From the NCBI RefSeq assembly GCF_003012705.1, contig NZ_PXYL01000003.1, forward strand, positions 1 to 64,000: 64,000 nt of DNA. The letters are read 5' to 3'. The translations under genes and the position numbers were made by a program. This DNA is from Pseudaminobacter soli (ex Li et al. 2025) (GTDB taxonomy: Bacteria; Pseudomonadota; Alphaproteobacteria; Rhizobiales; Rhizobiaceae). Shown piece after piece: positions 25,935 to 33,081 of this stretch; within the stretch, counting starts at the first letter, position 1, and each line of letters begins with the position of its first letter. The notes beneath the pieces are model-generated. The model had not been told where the DNA came from. It ran no database searches and saw only the letters and a program-made list of their open reading frames with translations.

Positions 25935-26960
25935 TCATGGACCCGAGCGTAAGGATTCCTGGGCCAGATGTGGTTTGATCCTCCCCCACAACCCAAGAAG
26001 ACCGTCCGGCGACACGAAAACGATCACCAGAAAGAACAGGCCGATGAGCGTGTTGAACCGCTCCGCGCCGACGATATCGATGGCAAAGGTCTGCATCAAC
26101 ACCACCACCACCGCGCCCAGGAACGGGCCGATCGGGTGGCGCATGCCGCCGATCACGGCGATGATCAGCACATTGATGGCGGCGCTGACATTGATGGTGC
26201 CGGGCGAGATGCGGCCGTTGAACCAGACCAGTAGCACGCCAGCGAGGCCCGCGATGATGCCGGCATAGAAATAGGCGACCACCTTGTGTGCGGTGACGTT
26301 GAAGCCCAGCGCCCGCATGCGGCGGGGATTGTCGCGCACGGCCTGCACCGTCAGCCCATAGGTCGAGCGCGAACCGTAGAGCACGGCCGCATAGGCGACC
26401 ACCGCAAAGCCGAGGCACAGATAGTAGAACGGCATCGGATCGCGCCAATTGACGCCCCAGAACTCCGGCGCGCGAATGCCCGTGTAGCCGGGAAAGCCGT
26501 TGAACAGCGAATAGTTCTGCTGGGTGAAGTAGAAGAAGGCCGTCGCGATCGCGAGCGTGATCATGATCGTGTAGATGCCTTCGGTGCGATTGGAAATCAC
26601 ACCGATCAGCGCCGAGGCCCCTGCCGCAACCAGCGTCGCGATGGGCACCACGATCCAGAACGGCCAGCCGAAGCCGTGCACGCCCGAATTGTTGAGTCCA
26701 AAAATGGCGACCGTGTAGCCGGCTATGCCGGCCACCGAGATCTGTGCCAGGCTGACCATGCCGCCATAGCCGGCAAGCAGCATGAGCGACAGCGAGATCA
26801 TGCCGAGGATCAGCGAATAGGCGCCGATCTGGGTGAGGAAAAAGTCCGAGGCCACCGCCGGATAAAGCGCCAGCAGCACCAGGACAACGATATTACCGGC
26901 GCCGATCTTCTCCAGGATCGACTGCGCGGCCGGCTTGTCGGTCGGGGCAAGAGCCGTCAT
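25935..26960 (-). CDS. Liv-type ABC transporter permease, LivM-like
   Basis: This 341-aa inner-membrane permease has about ten hydrophobic segments. It carries the LivM-family stretches AGYGGMVSLAQISVAGIAGYTVA and, near the C-terminus, GGMRHPIGPFLGAVVVVLM. Start overlaps the LivH stop by 4 bp (ATGA). Together with LivH it forms the channel for the Liv-type importer. Confidence 0.9.
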   Translation of the reverse strand: MTALAPTDKPAAQSILEKIGAGNIVVLVLLALYPAVASDFFLTQIGAYSLILGMISLSLMLLAGYGGMVSLAQISVAGIAGYTVAIFGLNNSGVHGFGWPFWIVVPIATLVAAGASALIGVISNRTEGIYTIMITLAIATAFFYFTQQNYSLFNGFPGYTGIRAPEFWGVNWRDPMPFYYLCLGFAVVAYAAVLYGSRSTYGLTVQAVRDNPRRMRALGFNVTAHKVVAYFYAGIIAGLAGVLLVWFNGRISPGTINVSAAINVLIIAVIGGMRHPIGPFLGAVVVVLMQTFAIDIVGAERFNTLIGLFFLVIVFVSPDGLLGLWGRIKPHLAQESLRSGP

Positions 26961-28012
26961 CGTGCCTTCCCCATGATGCCCTGCGGCCGCACGGCCAAAA
27001 CCACCACCATGATGACGAAGGTGAGCACGATTCCGTAGGTCGGGAAGTAGACGAGGCCGATCTGCTCAGCGAGGCCGATCAGCAGCGCCCCGATGGCCGC
27101 CCCGGTGATCGAGCCCATACCGCCCACGATCACCACGACGAGCGAGGCGAGCAGGTAGCGCACGTCTTCGCCAGGCGCCACCGACAGCGCTGAGCCGCCG
27201 ACGACCCCTGCAAAGCCGGCCAGCCCCGCGCCGATAGCAAAGACTATGGCGAACACGGCATGCACATTTATGCCGGAGGCCGAGAGCATGGCGCGGTCGT
27301 CGACGCCGGCGCGGATCATCATGCCGACGCGCGTGCGGTTGAGCATCAGCCAGAGCCCGACGCCGATGACGATCGCCACACCCAGCACCACGAGCCGGTA
27401 GAATGGATAGCGGAGGAAGACGGCCTCGCCATTGGACTTCACAGCCGTGATGATGGGCAGGCCAACTGCTCCATCCAGCCAGGCCGGCGTGACGATCTGG
27501 TAGGTCGTGCCGGTCCATACGGCGAGCATCAGGTCGGCCGCGACGATAGATATGCCGATCGTGACAAGCGTTTGGCGCAGGTCATCGCCCTCGAGGCGCC
27601 GAAACACCAGCACCTGCATGACGAGGCCGACCAGTGCCAGCACGACGAAACCGGCAGCAACACCCAGCAGCCAGTAGCCGCTGCGGGTGGCGACCTCGTA
27701 GCCGATATAGGCGCCCAAGAGATAGAGTGATCCATGCGCAAGATTGACGTTGCGCATCAGGCCGAAGACGAGCGTGAAGCCGCTCGCCACGAGGAAATAG
27801 AGCCCGGCCAGCGTCAGCCCGTTCAGCACGGCGCTGGCAAAGGCCTTCTTCGAAGTCAGGATGGCGTTCACCCAATCCGGCCAGACGCCCAGCATCAGCC
27901 AGGCAAACAGCGCCGCGGCAAGGAGCCAGACGATGCCCCATGCCTGTCGCTTCGTGATCCCCCCGCCGCCCGACAAGCCGGCGGAAGCGCCTGGCCGTTC
28001 GAGCGTGCTCAT
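26957..28012 (-). CDS. Liv-type ABC transporter permease, LivH-like
   Basis: This 351-aa permease has an N-terminal leader of about 30 mostly polar residues, then about eight to nine transmembrane segments. The family motifs FTLVFGLMRNVNLAHGSLYLLGAYIG and GGMGSITGAAIGALLIGLAE are present. It overlaps the amidohydrolase stop by 4 bp at its start and the LivM start by 4 bp at its end, so it is translationally coupled to both. Confidence 0.9.
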   Translation of the reverse strand: MSTLERPGASAGLSGGGGITKRQAWGIVWLLAAALFAWLMLGVWPDWVNAILTSKKAFASAVLNGLTLAGLYFLVASGFTLVFGLMRNVNLAHGSLYLLGAYIGYEVATRSGYWLLGVAAGFVVLALVGLVMQVLVFRRLEGDDLRQTLVTIGISIVAADLMLAVWTGTTYQIVTPAWLDGAVGLPIITAVKSNGEAVFLRYPFYRLVVLGVAIVIGVGLWLMLNRTRVGMMIRAGVDDRAMLSASGINVHAVFAIVFAIGAGLAGFAGVVGGSALSVAPGEDVRYLLASLVVVIVGGMGSITGAAIGALLIGLAEQIGLVYFPTYGIVLTFVIMVVVLAVRPQGIMGKAR

Positions 28013-29328
28013 GCGGTCAGCCGCCGGCGCTGCTCATTCATGCGCGGTGCCTTGTGGAACTTGCCGTCCTTCATGATGGCGAGGATGCGGTTCTTGTCCT
28101 GCAGGATGCGCACGTCGGCGGTCGGGTCGCCGTCGATAAGCAGAACGTCGGCGAGATAGCCTTCCTTGATCATGCCGAGCTCGTCGCCCAGGTTCATGAT
28201 CTGCCCGCCATACTTGGTTCCAGCCATGATCGCTTCCATCGGCGAGAAGCCGAGCATGTCGACGAAGGTCTGGATGTCCTTGGCGTTGGTGCCCTGCGGC
28301 GTCCAGGCGAAGCCGTAGTCGCCGCCGATGCAGATGCGGATGCCGCGCCGGTGCATCTTCTTCATCGTGTCGATGCACATTTCGAGCTCGCGCTCATATT
28401 CCATGGCAAGCCGCGAACCGGGCTTGATGCCCCACTGTTCGGCGTGCCGCGCCGTGTTGATGAGCCACGCCATGCCGGGCGCAACGAAGTGCTTGTCCTT
28501 AGCGGCTTCCAGCAGGTCGAGCGCTTCTTCGTCGGCAAAGGAGGCGTGGTAGATGTTCTGGATGCCGTGGCGAATGCACTGCTTGACCGAACCCGAAGAG
28601 CGGGCGTGGGCGGAGAGCACCTTGTTGCGGCAGCGCGCTTCCTGCGCGGCCATCGCCACCTCTTCCTCCGACATCGGCGTTTCCTCGGCACCCATGCCGG
28701 TGATGGATTCGCCAGAGAGGTTGAGCTTGATCGAGTCGACGCCGTATTTGATCAGCGTGCGCACCGTGCGGCGGATTTCCTCTGGTCCCGAAACGACGAG
28801 GCCGAGGTTCAGGCCCTCATGCGGAATGTGCGAAGGCGCGGAATCGCCAAGACCGCCGACGGTGGTGATCTCCGGCCCCGCCGCCAGATAGCGCGGACCG
28901 GGGAAGCGGCCCTGGTTGATGAATTTCTTGGCCACCACGTCGAGGCGCGGCTTTGCGGCAGCCGCCCCCCGACCGGCGGTAAAGCCGGCATCCAGCACCA
29001 GCTTCGCCATCTCCATGGTCACCAGCATGTGCTCCTCGGTCTCCATCATCTGGATGGGATCGATGCCGGGCGCGTTGTTCCAGGAGAGATGCAGATGCGC
29101 GTCGATCATGCCGGGCATCAGCGTCGCGCCCATGCCGTCGATGACGGTCATGCCGCCATAGGCCGACGACGAGCCGAAGCGCGACGAGCCCCTCGTGATC
29201 TGCTTGATGCGATTGCCCTGCACCAGGACCTCGCCGGTGTAAGGATAGTCGCCGGTGGCATCGAGAATGCGCACGTTGGTGAACAGCGTGCCACCCGAGC
29301 CGTTTCCGCTCCAGCTATCGTCTGCCAT
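28009..29328 (-). CDS. Amidohydrolase-superfamily metal-dependent hydrolase
   Basis: This 439-aa cytoplasmic enzyme has the binuclear amidohydrolase signature: H78-L-H80, a bridging Lys candidate K201 (DSIKLNLSGES), His241 (LSAHARSSG), His261 (IYHASFADEE) and Asp337 (GGDYGF). The pattern is like imidazolonepropionase/prolidase-type amidohydrolases that cleave cyclic amides, dipeptides or esters. The N-terminus has an unusual Gly/Ser-rich stretch (residues 4-14). It sits 57 bp after the alpha/beta hydrolase and overlaps livH, so its substrate probably arrives through the Liv-type importer. Confidence 0.85.
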   Translation of the reverse strand: MADDSWSGNGSGGTLFTNVRILDATGDYPYTGEVLVQGNRIKQITRGSSRFGSSSAYGGMTVIDGMGATLMPGMIDAHLHLSWNNAPGIDPIQMMETEEHMLVTMEMAKLVLDAGFTAGRGAAAAKPRLDVVAKKFINQGRFPGPRYLAAGPEITTVGGLGDSAPSHIPHEGLNLGLVVSGPEEIRRTVRTLIKYGVDSIKLNLSGESITGMGAEETPMSEEEVAMAAQEARCRNKVLSAHARSSGSVKQCIRHGIQNIYHASFADEEALDLLEAAKDKHFVAPGMAWLINTARHAEQWGIKPGSRLAMEYERELEMCIDTMKKMHRRGIRICIGGDYGFAWTPQGTNAKDIQTFVDMLGFSPMEAIMAGTKYGGQIMNLGDELGMIKEGYLADVLLIDGDPTADVRILQDKNRILAIMKDGKFHKAPRMNEQRRRLTA

Positions 29329-29385
29329 CTCTTCCTCCCAAAAGTGGCAAGGCGCCCTCCCGCGCCGGTGTTTTTCGTCCTCAGA

Positions 29386-30165
29386 TCACCGGTCTGCGCG
29401 CCTTAGAAATTCCGTCAGTTTCTGGTTGCACTCGCGTGGATGCTCAACCGTAGCCCAATGGCCGCATCTGTCTATGGTAGAAAGCGCGGCGCCCTTGATC
29501 TTGTCGGCCAGGGCCTGCGCCACGCCCACCGGATTGACCGCATCGGCATCGCCCGTCACCAGAAGCGTCGGCGCCGTGATCCGGCGCGGATCGACAGCAT
29601 TTGCGTTGGCCAGCGCCTCGCAGGTGCGGGCATAGGATTCAGGGTCCTGGCGAGTGATCGACTCCCGCACGAAGGCGACCGCCGCCGGCGAATTCTCGCG
29701 CGTATGGGCCGAAATCGCATTGGCCGCGATCTGGTCGGCGATGTCGGATATCCCGCCCGAGCGGGCAAGCTTGGCCCGGTTTGCGAGGCCTGTCCGCGTC
29801 GCATCCGCCGGCTCGGCGAGCGCGCCAAACAGGCAGAGCGAAGCCACCAGCTCCGGCTTGTTGGCGGCGATCTGCTGGCAGACGATGGTTCCCATGGAAT
29901 GGCCGACGAAATGCGCCCGGCTCACCCCCACTCCATCCATGGCGCGGATGACCGCCTCGCTCATCATCTCGATGGTGAGGGGATCGAGCGGCCGAGCCGA
30001 GCGGCCCGAACCCGGAAGATCGACGCGGATGACGCGATAGCCCGACAGCGCCTGCAACTGCGGTTGGAACATGTTGGACGTTCCGCCGAGGCCGTGGATC
30101 ATCACCACGGGGAACCCTTCCCCGGCGACTTCCACGACGGTCTGGCCGACGGTCACCGTGGTCAT
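29386..30165 (-). CDS. Alpha/beta hydrolase
   Basis: This 259-aa serine hydrolase has an oxyanion motif HGLGG (24-28), nucleophile elbow G88-H89-S90-M-G, an acid candidate in TGDADAV and a C-terminal histidine in DRCGHWATVEHP. The size and motif set fit the meta-cleavage-product hydrolase/esterase group. A GTG at 30174 is in frame, but the ATG at 30165 overlaps the preceding stop by ATGA and is chosen. Acting next to an FAH-family enzyme suggests C-C bond or ester cleavage in a catabolic pathway. The exact substrate is unknown. Confidence 0.85.
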   Translation of the reverse strand: MTTVTVGQTVVEVAGEGFPVVMIHGLGGTSNMFQPQLQALSGYRVIRVDLPGSGRSARPLDPLTIEMMSEAVIRAMDGVGVSRAHFVGHSMGTIVCQQIAANKPELVASLCLFGALAEPADATRTGLANRAKLARSGGISDIADQIAANAISAHTRENSPAAVAFVRESITRQDPESYARTCEALANANAVDPRRITAPTLLVTGDADAVNPVGVAQALADKIKGAALSTIDRCGHWATVEHPRECNQKLTEFLRRADR

Positions 30166-31037
30166 TGCGCCCACTCCGAGAACCGGTTTTCGAGCGCGCC
30201 GATGCCGTCGATCTCGACGCGCACCACGTCGCCTGCTTTCAGATATTTCGGCGGATTGAAGCCGATGCCGACACCGGCCGGCGTGCCGGTGGCGATGATG
30301 TCGCCGGGCTTCAGCGTAAGGCCCTGCGACAGCGTCGAAATGATCGTCGGAATGTCGAAGATCAGCAGCGAGATCTTGGAGTTCTGCCGCATGTCGCCAT
30401 TGACGAAGCAGCGGATGCCGGCCGTCTCCAGGTCGAACTCATCCTTTGTTACCGCCCAAGGCCCCATCGGGCAGAACGTGTCCTGCGACTTGCCGATCAG
30501 CCACTGGCTGTACTTGCCCTGCAGGTCGCGCGCGGTCACGTCGTTGACGATGGTGTAGCCCCACACATGGTCGAGCGCATCTTCCTTGGAAATGCCGCGC
30601 CCTTCCTTGCCGATGATGACGGCAAGCTCGGCCTCGTAATCGATGGCTGACGAGACCTTGGTGTCGATCAACACCTTCGAGTGCGTCGCGACCACCGATT
30701 CCGGCACCTTGGAAAAGATGATCGGATCCTTCGGGATCGCACCGGCCGCCGCGCTCGAGTCAAAACCGCTGCGCGCGAATTCATGCGCATGCTCGTAATA
30801 ATTCTTGCCGACGCAGAAGATGTTGCGGCGTGGATGCGGGATTGGCGCCTCAAGTTCGACGCTGGAAAGCGGCAGTGGCGAGAGCGTGCGCGGCAGCGCG
30901 CCGTTGCGCTCGATCAGGCCGAGAATGCCACCCTTGGCGGCCTCGACGGAAAGATCGAAGGGGGCGATCGTTTCACCCTCGGCATCGACAAGGCCTACGC
31001 GGCGCTCGCCGGCGATGGAAAATGTCGCAACCCTCAT
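30162..31037 (-). CDS. Fumarylacetoacetate hydrolase (FAH)-family protein
   Basis: This 291-aa enzyme has the FAH C-terminal fold at residues ~75-285. YEAELAVIIGKEGRGI carries the metal-binding acidic residues and GYTIVNDVTARDLQ the catalytic core. Such enzymes hydrolyse acylpyruvates or hydrate/decarboxylate 2-oxo-4-enoates from aromatic degradation. The start at 31037 follows a G-rich ribosome-binding site (GGGGGGAAG). It is the first gene of the cluster, divergent from a GntR regulator. Confidence 0.87.
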   Translation of the reverse strand: MRVATFSIAGERRVGLVDAEGETIAPFDLSVEAAKGGILGLIERNGALPRTLSPLPLSSVELEAPIPHPRRNIFCVGKNYYEHAHEFARSGFDSSAAAGAIPKDPIIFSKVPESVVATHSKVLIDTKVSSAIDYEAELAVIIGKEGRGISKEDALDHVWGYTIVNDVTARDLQGKYSQWLIGKSQDTFCPMGPWAVTKDEFDLETAGIRCFVNGDMRQNSKISLLIFDIPTIISTLSQGLTLKPGDIIATGTPAGVGIGFNPPKYLKAGDVVRVEIDGIGALENRFSEWAQ

Positions 31038-31243
31038 TCGCTTCCCCCCTCATGAACCATTGGTGAGCCAATTCGGCTTCTTTTTGCTACGCTAGCGTCG
31101 ATTGGTTCAGCTCGCAAGCGGATTCTGTTGGCAAACGAATCGAAAAATGCCACGGTCGATCGCCGATCGTGTGAAGAAGTGGGGAAATTTTACGCCGAAT
31201 TGCCGGATTTCCGCAGCTTTGCTGTGGACGCCGGCTCGAACTG

Positions 31244-31256
31244 CCATTATGAATGG
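31244..31256. promoter_or_regulatory. Palindrome CCATT-ATG-AATGG, candidate GntR operator
   Basis: A 5-3-5 perfect inverted repeat lies 33 bp upstream of the GntR start, inside the 251-bp divergent region shared with the catabolic cluster. Size and spacing resemble FadR/VanR-type sites, though the canonical TGGT-N-ACCA is not exact. Confidence 0.4.
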
Positions 31257-31288
31257 TGCAAAATTGGATCAAATAAAGGTGCTTGCTC

Positions 31289-31960
31289 ATGCCTAGGCTT
31301 GTCGCCACCGATATTGCCGCAGAACTCAGGAAACGGATTTCCGCCGGCGAATGGACCGATATTGGCCGCATCCCACCCGAGCGCGACCTTGCCGAAGCCT
31401 TCGGTGTCGCCCGCAACACGGTGCGGCGCGCGGTGAATTTGCTCGAAGTCGACGGCACGGTGGTGCGGCAGGTCGGGCGCGGCACCTTCCTGGCCGACCC
31501 CGATCCCAATTCGCTCGCATCCGTGGTGGCGCGCATGGAAGGCACCAGCCCGGCCGACATGATGGAAATCCGCCAGCTTCTCGAACCGGCCGCCGCCTCT
31601 TTTGCCGCCACCAATGCCAGCAACAGCGAACTCAACGCCGTGCGCGAGGCGCATCAGACGGCTTGCGACAGCGCCGACATGCCGACCTTCGAGCATTGGG
31701 ACGCGGAGTTCCACCACCGCATCTTCGCCTGCTCGCGCAACGATTTCCTGAAGGAAATCCATAACCTCATGCGCATCCTGCGCAACCAGTCGCCCTGGTT
31801 CGAGATGAAGAAGCGCTCCTTCTCCGAAGAGCGGCGCCAGACCTATTGCCGCGAACACCAGGCCATCGTCGACGCGCTGATCGAGCGCAATCCCGATGGC
31901 GCGAAGCAGGCCATGCTGGCTCACCTCCAGACGGTGCAGCGTAACCTTCTGGGACGTTGA
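31289..31960 (+). CDS. GntR-family (FadR/VanR, FCD type) regulator
   Basis: This 223-aa regulator has an N-terminal winged HTH (residues ~8-70, IPPERDLAEAFGVARNTVRRAVNLL) and a C-terminal helical FCD domain (~85-215) with metal-ligand histidines plausible in WDAEFHHRIF. A TTG at 31283 is also in frame, but the ATG at 31289 is 7 nt from AAGGTG. It is divergent from the 13-gene run beginning at 31037, which it likely controls in response to a pathway organic acid. Confidence 0.88.
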   Translation: MPRLVATDIAAELRKRISAGEWTDIGRIPPERDLAEAFGVARNTVRRAVNLLEVDGTVVRQVGRGTFLADPDPNSLASVVARMEGTSPADMMEIRQLLEPAAASFAATNASNSELNAVREAHQTACDSADMPTFEHWDAEFHHRIFACSRNDFLKEIHNLMRILRNQSPWFEMKKRSFSEERRQTYCREHQAIVDALIERNPDGAKQAMLAHLQTVQRNLLGR

Positions 31961-32100
31961 TACGGCCTTTGCTCGCCAATGGCCCAAAGACCCGAACTGT
32001 CGAATGTATCGGCCGCAAATTCCCCCAATTGATGCTCGACAGGCATTGCTCAAAAAGACGCGATCCGGCACATTCAGCCGGGACGACGAAAGGACGAGCC

Positions 32101-32346
32101 ATGGATTCGGTCGAAAAGTTTGCGCTCTCGATAATGCTGCTGTTTGGCGCGCTGATCATCGGCGGCCTGATGGCCATCGGCATTGCCTGGAACGACAAGC
32201 CGGCCTTTCTCTACGCGCTGGCAGCGGCCATAGTGGTCTGGGCCTCGGCCTTTGCGGTTCTGTTCGGCAAGCCGCCCATCTACGGCGCGCTGCTGTTCGT
32301 CGCCGCCCTGCTCATCGCCGCCTCGATCACCACGATCGTGATCTGA
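32101..32346 (+). CDS. Small membrane protein, 81 aa
   Basis: This is a very hydrophobic protein with three predicted transmembrane helices (residues ~8-28, 36-55 and 60-80) and a short polar N-terminus. AAGGACG precedes the ATG at 32101. I do not recognise the family. It lies 140 bp after gntR and is convergent with kdpE. Its hydrophobicity and good ribosome-binding site make it likelier to be real than the overlapping frames. Confidence 0.6.
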   Translation: MDSVEKFALSIMLLFGALIIGGLMAIGIAWNDKPAFLYALAAAIVVWASAFAVLFGKPPIYGALLFVAALLIAASITTIVI

Positions 32347-32388
32347 CGCCGCTCCAGACCCTTAGGCCCGGCGGCGGCCTGGCCGCCT

Positions 32389-33081
32389 TCAATCCGCTTC
32401 GCTAAGCCTATAGCCGACGCCGGTCTCGGTCCGTATGTAGCGCGGCTGCTCCGGATCGGGCTCGATCTTCTGGCGCAGCTGGCGCACATAGACCCTCAGA
32501 TACTGCACGTCCTGCACCTCGCCCCACACCTGCTTCATCAGGAAATTGTGGGTCAGCACCTTGCCGGCATACTGCACCAGCGTGCGCAATATCTCGTATT
32601 CCTTCGGCGACAGTTTCACCTCCGCGCCATCGACCCTGACGATGCGCCGCACCAGGTCGACGGACAGCGCGCCGGTCTGGAACACCGGCTTTTCGCCCTG
32701 CTGCTGCAGCCGATGGCGCAGCGCCACGCGGATGCGCGCGATCAGCTCGTTTACGCCGAAGGGCTTTGGCACATAGTCGTCGGCGCCGAGGTCCAGCGCC
32801 TCCACGATGCCGGCCTCGTCGGTGCGGCTCGACAGGATGACGATCGGCACCGAATTGCCCTCCGCCCGCCAGCGCTTCAAGAGGTCCTGGCCGGGAATGT
32901 CGGGCAGGCCGAGATCAAGCACCACCAGATCGGGCGCGCTGTTGGCCATCTCCTCCAGCGCCGTCCTGCCGTTGGGCGCATCGATGATGACATAGCCCTG
33001 CGTCGCCAGCCCCGCCCGCAACAGCTTGCGGATCGGCTGCTCGTCGTCGACGACAAGGATTTTTATCGCGGGCGCGTTCAT
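32389..33081 (-). CDS. kdpE: KdpE, response regulator of the potassium ATPase
   Basis: This 230-aa OmpR-type response regulator has an N-terminal receiver domain with phospho-acceptor Asp in VVLDLGLPD and Lys in YVPKPF, and a C-terminal winged helix (~130-225). It activates kdpFABC when K+ is limiting. The frame is open much further upstream, but the ATG at 33081 overlaps the kdpD stop by ATGA and gives the known length. Confidence 0.95.
   Translation of the reverse strand: MNAPAIKILVVDDEQPIRKLLRAGLATQGYVIIDAPNGRTALEEMANSAPDLVVLDLGLPDIPGQDLLKRWRAEGNSVPIVILSSRTDEAGIVEALDLGADDYVPKPFGVNELIARIRVALRHRLQQQGEKPVFQTGALSVDLVRRIVRVDGAEVKLSPKEYEILRTLVQYAGKVLTHNFLMKQVWGEVQDVQYLRVYVRQLRQKIEPDPEQPRYIRTETGVGYRLSEAD

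Noticed and set aside
28054-29406. A 450-codon plus-strand frame opposite the amidohydrolase
   Set aside because: His/Arg-rich shadow. The minus-strand gene has all metal ligands.
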